DNA of 64,000 nucleotides from Brachypodium distachyon (GCF_000005505.3 NC_016132.3:16482501-16546500), one strand, 5' to 3'. Numbered from the stretch's first letter, positions 22,795 to 33,571 are shown. The notes: a model not told the origin generated them from the sequence alone. Translations and numbers: made by a program.

Positions 22795-23019
22795 CCCTGT
22801 CGCTGGTGACGTCAACGCGGCGCTCCTGGGCTGCGGCAAGGATCGCGTCGACGATCTCGATTGCTTGGTAATTGGCTGAGTGGACGAATCTCCGCGGCAC
22901 GCACTATATGTTATAAGTTGAATAAATGTGTTGCTCTTTTGGACCCCAGCATAGAGGCATGTATGCAAACACGCATGTCATGCATGGCTGTTAGCTCTAG
23001 CTGGTCTTCCAAATAAAAA
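22795..23019 (+). pseudogene. 3' fragment of an eight-cysteine gene
   Basis: It holds the last ~27 codons (ending DDLDCLVIG and a stop) and 3' UTR of gene 1, without start, signal peptide or the first cysteines. Sequence before 22795 is unrelated. The fragment continues after the MULE insertion at 24238-24305 (GGTTGTCATATCTATGTAAT...GCTGGTTATGTTGGGCC), so the MULE landed in this relic. Confidence 0.85.
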
Positions 23020-23229
23020 AAAGAGTAAATATGACAGAACCCATGGTTTAGGACGAACCGTATCACAGAATTTCACCTTTTGGTTTTCTTATCACTTAAA
23101 CCCGATAATTGGGCAAAAGTGTATCACAGAACCCGTAATCACGCTGTCAACGGCGCTAACACGGAAACTGACTCCGGGCCCCACCTGTCAGTCTCTGTTA
23201 CTTGGACTGGGTTAACCGGTCAGTTTTTA

Positions 23230-23763
23230 GGCCGGTTCGGACCGGTTCGGGCTGGTCGGGACCCGGGAGTGGCACGGGACAGCGGCGACGAGCGCCCAGG
23301 CGGTGAAGTGGAGTATGCATCCCATGGCGTACATGGGTGCAGCGAGCCCGGCCTCGTGCGCGCGCGCGGCGCGGTGAGCCCTGTGCCAATGGCCTGGAGT
23401 TGGCGCGACGCGGACCAGGTGTGGGACACGCTCCAAGAGAGGCAGCGGAAATGGGAGGCGGAGGCGGAGGAGGAGCCGACGGCCGAGCCGCCGGCGCAAG
23501 ACGGGGAGGCGCGCGAGGCCGAAGGAGCGGTTGCAGTGTGACGCGAGGAAGGAAGCCACGCCCCCGCTGGCCGAGGACCCCGTCTCATCGACGAGGAGCA
23601 CGGAGAGGTCGGAGATGGCCTTGCGCGCGTGGCGGAGCTGGCCCTCGTGGATCTCCCCGGGCGCCAGCAGCACGGATGTGGCGATGTCGGCGAGGCGCTC
23701 GAAGCGGCGGACCTGGTCCACCCCGTCCCGTGCCGAGGCGCCCCGCTGGAGCGTTCCGGGCAC
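23230..23763 (-). pseudogene. Captured ROH1/BPS1-like (DUF793) gene fragment inside the MULE
   Basis: On the minus strand, one frame reads GQLRHARKAISDLSVLLVDE and later AAPMYAMGCILHFTAWALVA, while a neighbouring frame reads CLSWSVSHTWSASRQLQAIG. In ROH1/BPS1-like proteins these segments occur in this order in one frame, so the copy has at least two frameshifts. No start or normal stop is present. ROH1-type proteins interact with exocyst subunits and affect secretion and seed-coat mucilage; this copy should be non-functional as a protein. Its last part (the MYAMGC segment) is present a second time, in the same direction, at 23915-23994. Confidence 0.65.
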
Positions 23764-23994
23764 GGGAAACCCACGTTTTCTTACGAAAATCCCCTTTATT
23801 TTATTTTGAATCTAATTCTACTTACTTTTTTCCAATCTTTTTCAAAAAATCTATTCCTGCTTCTTTTTTATCCTGTTTCTATTGTTTTTGCCCCGCGAAT
23901 CCTGATTGAGATACGGCGGCGACGAGCGCCTAGGCGGTGAAGTGGAGTATGCATCCCATGGTGTACACGGGCGCAGCGAGCCCGTCCTCGTGCG
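23282..23994 (+). repeat. 80-base direct repeat within the MULE
   Basis: GGCGACGAGCGCC(C/T)AGGCGG through CCTCGTGCG occurs at about 23282-23360 and 23915-23994 in the same orientation, each copy next to a terminal inverted repeat. Both come from the captured gene. Confidence 0.8.
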
Positions 23995-24305
23995 ATGCCA
24001 CTCCCGGGTCCCGACCAGCCCGAACCGGCCTAAAAAACGACTGGTTAAGCCCGTCCAAGCAACAGAGACCAACAGGTGGGGCCCGGAGTCAGTTTCCGTG
24101 CTAGCGCCGTTGACAGCGTGATTACGGGTTCTGTGATACACTTTTGCCCAATTATCGGGTTTAAGTGATAAGAAAACCAAAATGTGGAGTTCTGTGATAC
24201 GGTTCGTTCTAAACCATGGGTTGTGTGATATTTACTCAAATAAAAAGGTTGTCATATCTATGTAATCATATTACTGTGCGCGCTGGTTATGTTGGGCCGT
24301 ATGGC

Positions 24306-25190
24306 TAGCTGTTATGGCAGCATGCTTGCATGCCAGTGATATGATAGTCCACGTAAAACTGTCATTCAAATTGTCGGCAGGTCGCGGACACCCTCCGCTT
24401 TACATTTCGATCATTTTTTTCATTTTCTTTGTTTCTTGAACTGGACTTCTGTTCTGTTAATTCGTTAATGGAATTTGGTTTGGCCGCACAATTTGCGTTC
24501 ATTTCATAAAAAAGGAATGCGTCAATAACTTGTTTGTTGATCATGTTTGGGCCGTATGGCGGCTGGTCTTGTTCTGCTAAAGTTAGAAGGTAATTTCCCC
24601 CTTGGTGTGAATGAAACTCCTTTGAAATTGAAATCAAACTTTGATTGTGCCCCCCCCCCCCCCCCCCCCCCCGCCAATATGTACCGGGTCGACTTGCCAC
24701 GTGGGCAGGTCAAACTGGTTAATTTCATAATTTTATGACTAAACTGACACCTGTTCAATAATAGTAGGACCGTGGGTGCATTTACCTCTAAAGAAAATCC
24801 TATTATCCTCACACCTTGTTTTTTTTGGGCAAAAAATCTCCTCCGCTTTTCTTTCTTTTTTTTTTTTGAAAAGTAGCCACGTATTTCGTTCCATTATCCA
24901 CGAGACAACAGGGTTACGACGCTGCACACATGATGGAAACCATGAAAGACAACTAGAAAAACGAATGTCTTAGGCACCTGATTTTTCTAAAAAAAGACTT
25001 AAATCTCAGTTGACGAATAAAACCGTTGGATTAAAATCTGCGTGACATCTTCACTCCCTTCTCTCTCATATGTTGTCGTCGGATTAAGATCACACAGCCA
25101 AATGCATCGACTTATCTCTAACTAAAAAACCGGCGGCTCTCAATATCAAAACCGTTAAAAAAGGTGAATTCCATTTTTGACCCCGGGGTT
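24306..25190. other. Intergenic stretch with a 23-base poly-C run
   Basis: No gene is visible. A C run covers 24650-24672. Positions 24938-24963 (AGACAACTAGAAAAAC core) recur at about 31587-31610 next to the second copia LTR. Confidence 0.4.
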
Positions 25191-25197
25191 CAAAATA

Positions 25198-25650
25198 TCA
25201 AAAGGGACATCAGCACCAAAAGCGAGAGCTTTAGTTCCAGTGACACCAGAGAGGTTAATAAGAGGGTTTTCATTCTGGCCAACACTGGCGCCATTGATGC
25301 CAGCATAGGCGTGCAAGTATTGGAGTAATTCAGCCCGGAAGCATGACAGGGGATCAAACCGAATTCAGATGGAGTGTTAAAATTTATCAAACTCCAACAT
25401 GGAAGTTATAATACCTTTCGAGAGGCTAACTTGTCCAACGGGATAGGAATGCACAAAATTCCCTTCAAGGCCTGGTGTGTATAGCTCAGGAACAGTGACG
25501 GTGGCTACTAGGGTAGATTGGTAGAATGGACAAACTATTGTTATTGGTACATAAACATGCAGGCGCCCCAACTTCAGGACATCCAACATCAGCGAATGAC
25601 ATGGTAATAAAAAAGTTACAAATACGAGGAAGAAGGACTTAAGTCAGAAA
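25198..25650 (-). pseudogene. VDAC (porin) fragment A: exons 4-5 with intron
   Basis: Corresponds to 41876-42310 of the intact VDAC gene, including intron 4 and part of intron 3. Exon 5 remnants read YLHAYAGIN and [16 protein letters not shown]; exon 4 remnants read [10 protein letters not shown]. Small insertions, a changed splice region and missing exons 1-3 and 6 make it non-coding. Because introns are kept, it arose by DNA-level copying and not by reverse transcription. Confidence 0.85.
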
Positions 25651-25783
25651 ACAACATACATTTGACAGACACTTCTAATTAAAATCCATACAAACATTTC
25701 ACCGATTACAACAAAGTTTAGGCACTCCATTACGGTACTCCAACATCATTGTCAAATGTCTCATGCATTGAATAGGAGTACAA

Positions 25784-26089
25784 TTAACTAAAGGCGCCCA
25801 TTAACTCATGCATCTTGCAAAGGATGCAAAATAACACAGCCCCAAAAGCGATTGCAAGACTGCAGGATGCCATTGCAATAACTTTCACTTCTTCATTCTT
25901 CTTCTTGCATATTTCCACCTGATCTTTCAGCTCTTCAGTCTTGCATTCAAACTCCTCAATCACTTGGTCCTGATAGTCTAAATCAATTTCCAGCTTTATC
26001 TTCTCATCAGATAACCTTTTGTTCTTCGTCTTCTCCTCATTGACCATTGATTCCAGAGTACAAATGTCTTTCACCAAAACATTGTTCTC
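25784..26089 (-). CDS. Last exon of an unrecognised coiled-coil, tail-anchored protein (partial)
   Basis: An open exon begins after a plausible acceptor (TTGTAG at 26090-26095 on the minus strand) with ENNVLVKDICTLES and runs 101 codons to a stop. Heptad-like charged sequence (MVNEEKTKNKRLSDEKIKLE, EEFECKTEELKDQVEICKKK) indicates a coiled coil. It is followed by VIAMASCSLAIAFGAVLFCI, a hydrophobic segment close to the C-terminus, so the product would be tail-anchored. No upstream exon or ATG could be supported before the copia element, so it may be a fragment. Not recognised as a named family. Confidence 0.4.
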   Translation of the reverse strand, partial: ENNVLVKDICTLESMVNEEKTKNKRLSDEKIKLEIDLDYQDQVIEEFECKTEELKDQVEICKKKNEEVKVIAMASCSLAIAFGAVLFCILCKMHELMGAFS

Positions 26090-26234
26090 CTACAAGAATG
26101 ACAGTACTAAATGAGTGCTCAATTACATATACACTTGGGATAGGGAAAATCAGATCGAAATAAGGTCGGGATAGGAAAAATTATTCACCTTGTCCACTTA
26201 ATGTCAATTAAACAAGCTAGCAACCAGGGCAAAC

Positions 26235-26650
26235 TGTTGGAAATCAGGCCAAATCCTCTCTCGCAAGCAACAACGACGATCAGCTGGCAAGCTGATTGAT
26301 TCCGGCCAGACGCGCACGTACAGCAGCAACGCTATGCAAATCGATTAGCAAAGCAGTGCAGTACTCACGTCAAACCACACACGCACGGGAAAACATATTG
26401 GAGTTTGTGGATAGCCAAGGCTCGTGCGAGCCTTGCCTTTCTCGTTTTTTTTCTGGGTTTTTAACGTTTACAGAGCGTTCATGCGTGTATATACGCAGCA
26501 ACCTGCAAACCGAATCTAACTAGGTAACTGAATACGAACTGGACTAAGAGATCAACTTATAATCCGTTGAATCCCTTTACAAATTCTAAACCGACTCAAC
26601 ATTGATCTAAACCAGAAAGTGACTCTAATTCGGATTGATCTAAACTTACA
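26235..26650 (-). repeat. Copia LTR (complete, 3' end of element)
   Basis: 416 bases, TGTTGG...CTTACA on the plus strand (TG...CA ends). Against the surviving 193 bases of the other LTR there are about four substitutions and one single-base gap by eye. Confidence 0.9.
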
Positions 26651-26675
26651 TTCTCCCCCTAAGATCAGAACGAAA

Positions 26676-29600
26676 TTACTTGACAGCATGAATGCCGATC
26701 TTCTTCCTCATCTCTTGAAATTTCACCCTTCCAAGAGACTTCGTCAATATGTCGGCCAACTGTTCATCTGTGCTTATATAATCAACTTCAAGCTTGCCTT
26801 CCTCCACGCATCCTCTTATGTAATGAAACCGGGTGTCGATGTGTTTACTTCTATCATGAAACACCGGATTCTTACACAGAGATATAGTGGACTTGTTGTC
26901 GATCTTCAACTCAAACTTTTCTGGTTCTCAGTTTAGTAGATCAGCAAGCAATCACTCTAGCCATACTCCCTGGCATGTTGCGGTAGCTGCTGCAATGTAT
27001 TCAGCTTCTGTGACATCCAGCTCACAATATTTCCACCAAGGAAAAACGCCATACCCGAAGTACTTTTACGGTCATCAACGTCGCCGGCCATATCACTATC
27101 ATTGTACCCGACTAGCTGTGCCTTCTCCTCTTTCTTCTTTGAGTAAACACACCCATACTTCAGGGTTCCTTTGATGTACCGCAAAATCATCTTCACTGCT
27201 GCAAAGTGTTCCGTTGTGGGGTTCTCCATGAATCGACTAACGATCCCAATCGAGTATGCCAAATCAGGCCTTGTATTCACCAAGTATCTCAGACTTCCCA
27301 CAATACGTCTATATTCGGTACTATCAACAGGATCTGCTTCGCTGTGTTTGCTCAATTTATGCCTTGCTTCCATCGGTGCTGAGGTAGCATTGCACTCTTC
27401 CATGCCGCACTTCTCAAGGATTTTCCTTGCATAAGCTTCTTGACACAAAGTTATTGAGTCTCCTCGCTGACATACTTCTATCCCGAGGTAGTAGCTCAAC
27501 AAACCAAGGTCACTCATCTTGAAAAGATCTAGCATCTGCTTCTTGAATCTTGCAATCTCCCTCTCATCTGCACTCGTGATCAACAGATCATCAACATATA
27601 CTCCAACTAGGAGCCGTTCCTTCCCATCACCTCGTTTGTACATAGCATGCTCCAATGGACTCTTCTCAAATCCGAGGGACACCAGTGTAGCGTCCAGCTT
27701 GGTGTTCCATGCCCTCGGTGCTTGCCGTAGCCCGTACAATGCCTTGTGCAGTCACAACACCTTATGTTCCGCTCCCCCTTCGACGAAACCTGGAGGTTGT
27801 TGTACATATACTTCTTCTTGTAGGTCACCGTTCAAGAACGCTGATTTCACATCCATATGATGCAGCTTCCAGGATTCTTGAGCGGCCAAAGCAATCAACA
27901 ACCGTACCGATTCCATCCTTGCGACTGGAGCAAACACTTCCTCAAAATCAACGCCTTGTTGCTGCACATAGCCCTTTGCTACCAAGCGTGCTTTATGCTT
28001 TACCACATTGCCATTGGAGTCTTTCTTCACTTTGAATACCCACTTGAGGCCTATGGGTTTATGCCCGGCAGGGAGATCAACCAAGCTCCATGTCTTGTTA
28101 TCTTGGATTGACCCCATCTCCTCCTCCATAGCCTTGCGCCAACTTTCTTCCTCGCTAGCTTTTTCAAACGAGGTTGGTTCTTCGGTACTTAACAAGCACC
28201 TTTCCTTCGTTGTGCGCTTCATCTTGACCGTCTTCGTCTTGCGGATCATCTTCTTTGGAGAAGGGTACAACTCCGATAGAGGTCGAAGTCGTTCGGGCAT
28301 CAGTCGTTGAGTCCGCGACCGAGTCTGCACCAGCAATCGTACCATCGTCGATGCCCTTTAAGAGGTTGCTTCCGCGGTAGAAGTTTCAGCATCTCCGCCG
28401 GCTGCTGCATCCTCCCCTTCACTCGCTCCTGCCGCGGCAGAGGGATCTTCTGCCGCGGCAGAAACTTCTGCCGTCTCTCGCGTCGTGGCAGACGCAGATC
28501 TTCCTGTCGCGGATCCTGCCACGGCAGATGATGAGGCCGGTGCTCTACTGAAGCTGAACACCGGTGTAGCGCCGCGGCCCGGCAGCGTTCCTGGTGGATC
28601 TCCGCCACCTGCGTCATGGTCGTGGCCTTCTCCATGGTTATGACCTGCATGCTCAGGGACAGGGTAAGATACAACAAACATATCATCCGAATTTTTTTGA
28701 TTCTTTTCTTTGTTTGAGGACCAATCCCATGCCCTCTCTTCTTCAAAGACGACGTCGCATGCCACGTGAACTTTTCTTGTTTGTGGATCGTACACACGAT
28801 AAGCCTTCGAGTGTCCTTTCAAGCCTGCTTCATAACCCATCAAGATCATCGGCTTACTCCGGTCTTCCAGCTTTTCCACATGTCCAGAAACATTCTTCAC
28901 ATGTGCCATGCACCCAAAAGTATGAAGGTGATCGACCGAAGGTTTTCTTCCACACCAAGCTTCATAGGGTGTCATGCCAATGACACTTTTCATCGGTGCA
29001 CGGTTTAGCAAGTATACCGCTGTAGTCACCGCTTCTCCCCAAAACCTCCCCGGCAAGCCTTTGCTCTTCATCATGCTTCGAGCCATTGCTACCACGGTTT
29101 GGTTCCTTCTTTCAACAACACCGTTTTGATGCGGTGTGTATGGGGCTGTCAGAAAACGCTTGATGCCATGTTCCTCACAATATGCAGCAAACTCATGTGA
29201 GATAAATTCTCCTCCTCAGTCAGTCCGGAAAGCCTTCAACTTTGCCTCTGCTTCTACTTCAGCAGCAATCTTGATCTTCTTGAATGCTTGAAACGCTTGA
29301 TCTTTCGTTTTAAGCAGCACAACCCACATGTACCGACTGTAGTCATCTACCACGAGTAGAAAATAGCGATTGTCGGCTGGGGTTGCAGGTGAAACTGGGC
29401 CACACAGATCACCGTGAAACAAATCTAGTACCTTCTCTGCCCGGTACTTTGCTTCTCTGGGAAACTTCCCTACTAGGCAGCCATCGCACACTTGTTCAAC
29501 ATGATCCACCGTCGGCATCCCAACCACCATGTCCTTCTGGCCGAGTTGTCAAAGCGAGTGAAAATTCAAGTGCCCGTAGCGAGCGTGGCACCTCCATGCT

Positions 29601-31044
29601 GGATCATCAAGACCAGCTAACAAACAGATCGGCTCTGTTCTGTCTAGGTCAAGAATATACAAACCATTCTTTGCCCTCTTGACCTTCATCAGTAGCTTGC
29701 GTTGTCGGTCGTAGCCCCACAGGTACCCATCCTCTAACACGATTTTACATCCCCTTTCCTCGAGTTGACCAAGACTGATTATATTGCTTTTCAGCTTGGG
29801 GATATAATATACGTCGGTTAGTACCTTGTGATCGCCAAATCTTGTCTCAAAAAGAACTGTGCCTCGCCCTTGTATCGCCACCGTGGAACCATCTCCAAAA
29901 CGCATCGAGCCACCCACGGCTAGGTTAAGCTCTGCGAATTGGGTTTTGTCGCCAGTCATGTGATTGCTAGCGCCCATGTCAAGGTTCCACACATTCCCGC
30001 CTTCACTCTTGCTTTATCATGTAGGTAGACTTTCTTTTCAACAAGGGTTACGGTCTCAGACTTCTCCTCGATGACTTCCTCTTGACCTTCTTCAATCAGC
30101 TCGCACATCTCTACCATCAGCAGCGCCGGATCATCATCTTCTTCCCTCGCCATATATGCTTTCTCTTTCTGTGGCTTTCGGCACTCCGACTTGAAGTGCC
30201 CGTATATTCCACAGTTGTGGCACTTAACCTTCATGCGATCAAACTTTTTCTTGGGGCCCGCACCTTTCTCCTCGGTACCTTGAGGAGCTTTCTTTGCTTG
30301 TGCTCGACCTCCTCCTTTAGCTTGATCTCTTCTTCCACTGGATGATGACGAATCGCCAGTTTTCATGGTGGCCATAGCAGACCACTGCGCACGGGTCATC
30401 ATCAGATGCTCGTCATCTTTGCCGTCTCAAAACACCATCCGGAGTCGTTCATCGTGCACCTTGTAGCGCCCCACCAAGTCCTCCACTGTGAGGGTCTTCA
30501 GATCGACACATTGCTCGATTGAGGTTACGATCTGGATATACTTTGGTGATGCCGCGCGTAGGAACCGCCTGACCGCGGAGATCTCGGTGAGTGTCTCGCC
30601 TAGGTCGCGGATCCCGTTAACGAGCGTCGTTACACGCGCTGCGAACGCGTCGACCGCCTCGTCTTCTCCCATCTTCAAACTCTCATAATTCTTCAGCAAG
30701 GTTTGAAGGTTCGCCTCCCGGACACGCTCGTGTCCTTGATGCAGGGTCTTGATCGTATCCCATGCATCCTTCGCAAATTTCTTCCCCTTCAGGTGTTGTA
30801 GCACATCGTTCGGCACAGCCGCATGGATGGCCGCCAACGCCAGGCGATCAATGCGATAGTTCGCCGCTCCTTTGGCGTACGTGTCGCCGCCGGGGTCGAC
30901 TGCGTCCCAGATCTCTTGAGATTCCATAGCCACCTCCATCTTCATCGCCCACATGCTGTAGTCGCTGCGATCGAGCCTCGGAAACGTCGTCGGTGCTGAG
31001 TTCCTTCCAGCCGCGGCTCCCGACGTCCCTGCCTCCGTCGGCAT
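26676..31044 (-). pseudogene. Broken copia gag-pol
   Basis: Gag starts at ATG 31044 (30427-31044). The zinc knuckle CHNCGIYGHFKSEC is near 30190-30230. The protease region shows LDMGASNHMTG at about 29950, with M where copia proteases usually have T or S. The integrase has CDGCLVGKF and the LVVDDYSRYMWV core (29250-29500). Reverse transcriptase covers about 27000-28200 with [12 protein letters not shown] and GVYVDDLLI, and RNase H ends with HIDTRFHYIRGCVEEGKLEV (26700-26850). Breaks: in-frame stops near 30428, 29217, 28359 and 27753, a frameshift near 29990 between the zinc knuckle and protease, and a further frame change near 27000 in RNase H. Confidence 0.9.
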
Positions 31045-31099
31045 AGCTCCCGTGTACTAGGGACCGCTTTGCCGGATTAACGTTGGTTCTGATACCAAA

Positions 31100-31292
31100 T
31101 GTTGGAAATCAGCCCAAATCCTCTCTCGCAAGCAACAACGACGATCAGCTGGCAAGCTGATTGATTCCGGCCAGACGCGCACATACAGCAGCAACGCTAT
31201 GCAAATCGATTAGCAAAGCAGTGCGGTACTCACGTCAAACCACACACGCACGGGAAAACAGATTGGAGTTTGTGGATAGCCAAAGGCTCGTG
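31100..31292 (-). repeat. Copia LTR (truncated, 5' end of element)
   Basis: Matches the first 193 bases of the LTR at 26235 and stops at GGCTCGTG, where sequence of another copia element begins. Confidence 0.9.
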
Positions 31293-31579
31293 GTGCTGGC
31301 AGAGGTTGAAGGAGAGGTCGACATGGTCAATTTGCGCAGATTGGATCTCAGAAGAGAGGCTCTGATACCATGTAAAAAACACTAGATGGAAGTTTAGGAT
31401 TAATTGTCGTGCCTCTCCTGAGCACCGGCCTCATGTATTTATATGCCAAAGACAATTACAACAACCTAACCAATCACGTTTACAACAGACTACGGATTGG
31501 CATGATTTCTGTTAAGATGTGCTATCTAGTTAGAACTAGAGGTTCAAACGACAAACGTCAGACAACAGCTTGTCTAACA
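31293..31579 (-). mobile_element. LTR end of a second copia element
   Basis: A leader (31293-31357) leads to a primer site GGCTCTGATACCA (31358-31370; TGGTATCAGAGCC on the minus strand, the tRNA-Met type) directly next to a TG...CA sequence at 31371-31579, TGTAAAAAAC...TTGTCTAACA, read as a 209-base LTR. No coding part is left. Its junction with the first copia LTR suggests either nesting or a deletion between two elements. Confidence 0.65.
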
Positions 31580-31626
31580 GTGAAAACCATAGAAGACAAC
31601 TAGAAAAACAAAAACAAATGTCGTTC

Positions 31627-32200
31627 TGGTTTTTTTTTATAGAAGGCCAATGCCATATATTAAATCAACCAACCCTTACAAGAACAACATTTAAAGTAAA
31701 ATAAAATTACGCGCAAGTTTTTGTAGGTAAATGTCGTTGTCTTTTTTCTGCAATCACCGATGTCGCGCCATGAGCGAAGCTCGATGCTACCTCTGGACCT
31801 CTAACCACGTTGGAGCCAGGAAAATGTTGTTGACGTAGCAGTCAGGAAATTGCAGGTCGAAGCCAGAAGAAGCCGACGACAATGATATGAAAAACAGACC
31901 ACCCTCCTCGAGAAATAGACGGCGAAGAGGGTTTCGTGATATCCTTAGTAATTCCTCTGAGCCTCGCCGATCAAAGAAGTAAACAACAAACCAAGACACG
32001 TACAACTACCTGCAACACACGAAGACAAAACTAGATCCACCACTCTAAATAAGCAGCGACCAAACGCCCCACACTACTCAACGCCACCGGCGACATCGTC
32101 GCTGACGAGGTGGACGATGAGTTGAGGAAACCTTATTATTGACCCGCACAATACCGCCATCGCCACCATAGCTGGCGCTGTATGTTGATCAAAACCTAAC
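31627..32200 (-). mobile_element. LINE-like tail fragment, copy 1
   Basis: Starts with a T run and GAAGGCCAATGCCATATATT then CAACCAACCCTTACAA, as at 8339. It continues with GAAGCTCGATGCTACCTCTG, GACGGCGAAGAGGGTTTC and GAGTTGAGGAAACCTTATTA, which recur in the copies at 32505 and 33060. Possible non-LTR element 3' region on the minus strand; no ORF2 is visible. Confidence 0.45.
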
Positions 32201-32204
32201 TTTT

Positions 32205-32480
32205 GCGTTGTCCCGGCAGAGCTATCTGAGTATGCATGCGTTGTCAGCGTGCGTATCAGCTACTATGTTAACTGATGTACTTGACCCTGCTTAGTGGCAT
32301 GTTAATTGGCTACTGCCCTGGTCAACTAAATAAAAAGGTTGTGATATCTCGTTGTACTGTTGGCCGCTGGCCGGTTCATACTAAATAAAGAGCTGAGCTT
32401 GTGATATCTAATATATGTATTGTGTTAAGCCGTATGGTATTACTACCTAGCTAGCTCCATATACTCACTTAAACATGGGA
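32205..32480 (+). pseudogene. 3' UTR relic of an eight-cysteine gene
   Basis: CTTAGTGGCATG, CCCTGGTC(A/T)ACTAAATAAA, AAGGTTG(T/C)GATAT and a second ACTAAATAAAGAG...GTTGTGA unit match, in the same order, the 3' flank of the intact gene at 34930-35160. No coding sequence precedes it. It lies between two LINE-like fragments, so it marks another lost member of the cluster. Confidence 0.7.
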
Positions 32481-32504
32481 TGTTATAATTGTTAGCCAGA
32501 GTGC

Positions 32505-32900
32505 ATGCACAACGGTCCGTGGGCGAAGCTCGATGTTGCCACTGAATCGCGTCATAACCATGAAATATTGTTTACGTGGAAGACAGGAAGTCGCCGGTCG
32601 GAGCCAGAATACGCCGGCGACCACCATCCCCGAGAAGAAGACGGCGAAGAGGGTTCGATGATAGCCTTACTAATTCCTCTGAGCCTTGCCGATCGGAGAA
32701 TGAAGTAACAAACCAAGACACGTACATTACCTGCAACACACGAAGACAAAACTAGATCCACCACTCCAAAAGATCAGCGACCAAACAGCCTACACTCCTC
32801 AACCTCATCAGCCAGATCACGTTGACGAGGTGGACAAGAAGTTGAGGAAACCTTATTATTGACCCGCACGGTGCCGGCGTCACCACCATCAAAACCTAAC
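32505..32900 (-). mobile_element. LINE-like tail fragment, copy 2
   Basis: Parallel to 31770-32170: GAAGCTCGATGTTGCC, AAGACGGCGAAGAGGGTT, ATTCCTCTGAGCC(T), AACAAACCAAGACACGTACA, TGCAACACACGAAGACAAAA and GAGGAAACCTTATTATTGAC. It lacks the T-rich end. Confidence 0.5.
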
Positions 32901-33059
32901 TTTACGGACCTACAGTAGCGCCAAGTGCAGATCTAGTGTCCCCGCCCTCTCCTACAGCTGGAGGGACAAGCAGAGAGGGCAGGGACCTGCTGGACCGCTT
33001 GCCGACCGGCCGAGACGAGATACAATCTGACTTTGACACTTGGCAAGAAAGAGTTATAT

Positions 33060-33310
33060 ATTGACGTAGCAACGTCGCCGTCCTCCTTCTACACACTCGC
33101 TGGTGGTGCATCGTGAGTGAAGCTCGATGCTGTCTTTGGACATCTCAATCAACTCGGAGCCAGGAAACCGTTATTGACGTAGCAACCAGAAAAGTCGCCG
33201 GTCGGAGTCAGAAGATGCCGGCGACAGTGCTATGAGAAACAGACCCCCGTCCTGGAGAACAAGGCGACGCAAAGGGTTGGTGATCGTTCTAGATCCGGCC
33301 AGACAAACAG
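33060..33310 (-). mobile_element. LINE-like tail fragment, copy 3
   Basis: GAAGCTCGATGCTGTCTTTG, GGAGCCAGGAAACCGTTATT, GACGTAGCAACCAGAAAAGT and GAAACAGACCCCCGTCCT match copies 1 and 2 in order. Confidence 0.5.
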
Positions 33311-33571
33311 GAAATTAAGGGCACGGTGATGTACCTAGGGAAAGACCAGCGAGGCCAACGTCGGTGGCTACGCTGCCCCCGATGAACACTCCATCGTCGA
33401 TGAGAAGACGGATTAGTTGTGTAGAGCATCGTGAGCTCGCCTATGGTTCTCTCCGACAACGGTTTGAGAACCGGTCAATCCTGAATAGATGTTGATCAAA
33501 CTTCTTAAGATTTGACTAAGTTTATACGAACATCATCTTTAAATTAGTTTCATTAAATCTTTGTTATGATA

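Larger units (their letters stand above)
23020..24237. mobile_element. Pack-MULE-like Mutator element carrying a captured gene fragment
   Basis: Long terminal inverted repeats of about 245 bases: the left arm starts GAGTAAATATGACAGAACCC and the right arm, inverted, starts GAGTAAATATCACACAACCC, and both continue with CCATGGTTTAG, CACTTAAACCCGATAATTGG and TCACGCTGTCAACGGCGCTA. The flanks show AAATAAAAA on both sides (about 23011-23019 and 24238-24246), fitting the 9-11 base duplication of Mutator elements, though the A-run blurs the left edge. No transposase is present. The interior carries a piece of a ROH1/BPS1-like gene. Confidence 0.8.
26235..31292 (-). mobile_element. Ty1/copia LTR retrotransposon, damaged
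   Basis: Minus-strand element with a complete 3' LTR on the left (26235-26650), an internal region, and a 5' LTR on the right truncated after about 193 bases (31100-31292). The primer site next to the 5' LTR reads TTTGGTATCAGAACCAACG, matching the initiator tRNA-Met type, and the polypurine tract next to the 3' LTR is TTAGGGGGAGAA. Domain order is gag, zinc knuckle, protease, integrase, reverse transcriptase, RNase H, which defines copia. The reading frame is broken in several places, so the copy cannot be autonomous. Confidence 0.93.

Noticed and set aside
24640..24675. Poly-C run as a possible structural element
   Set aside because: Homopolymer tracts of this kind (also at 11946 and 40002) are common and may partly reflect assembly; no conserved context.
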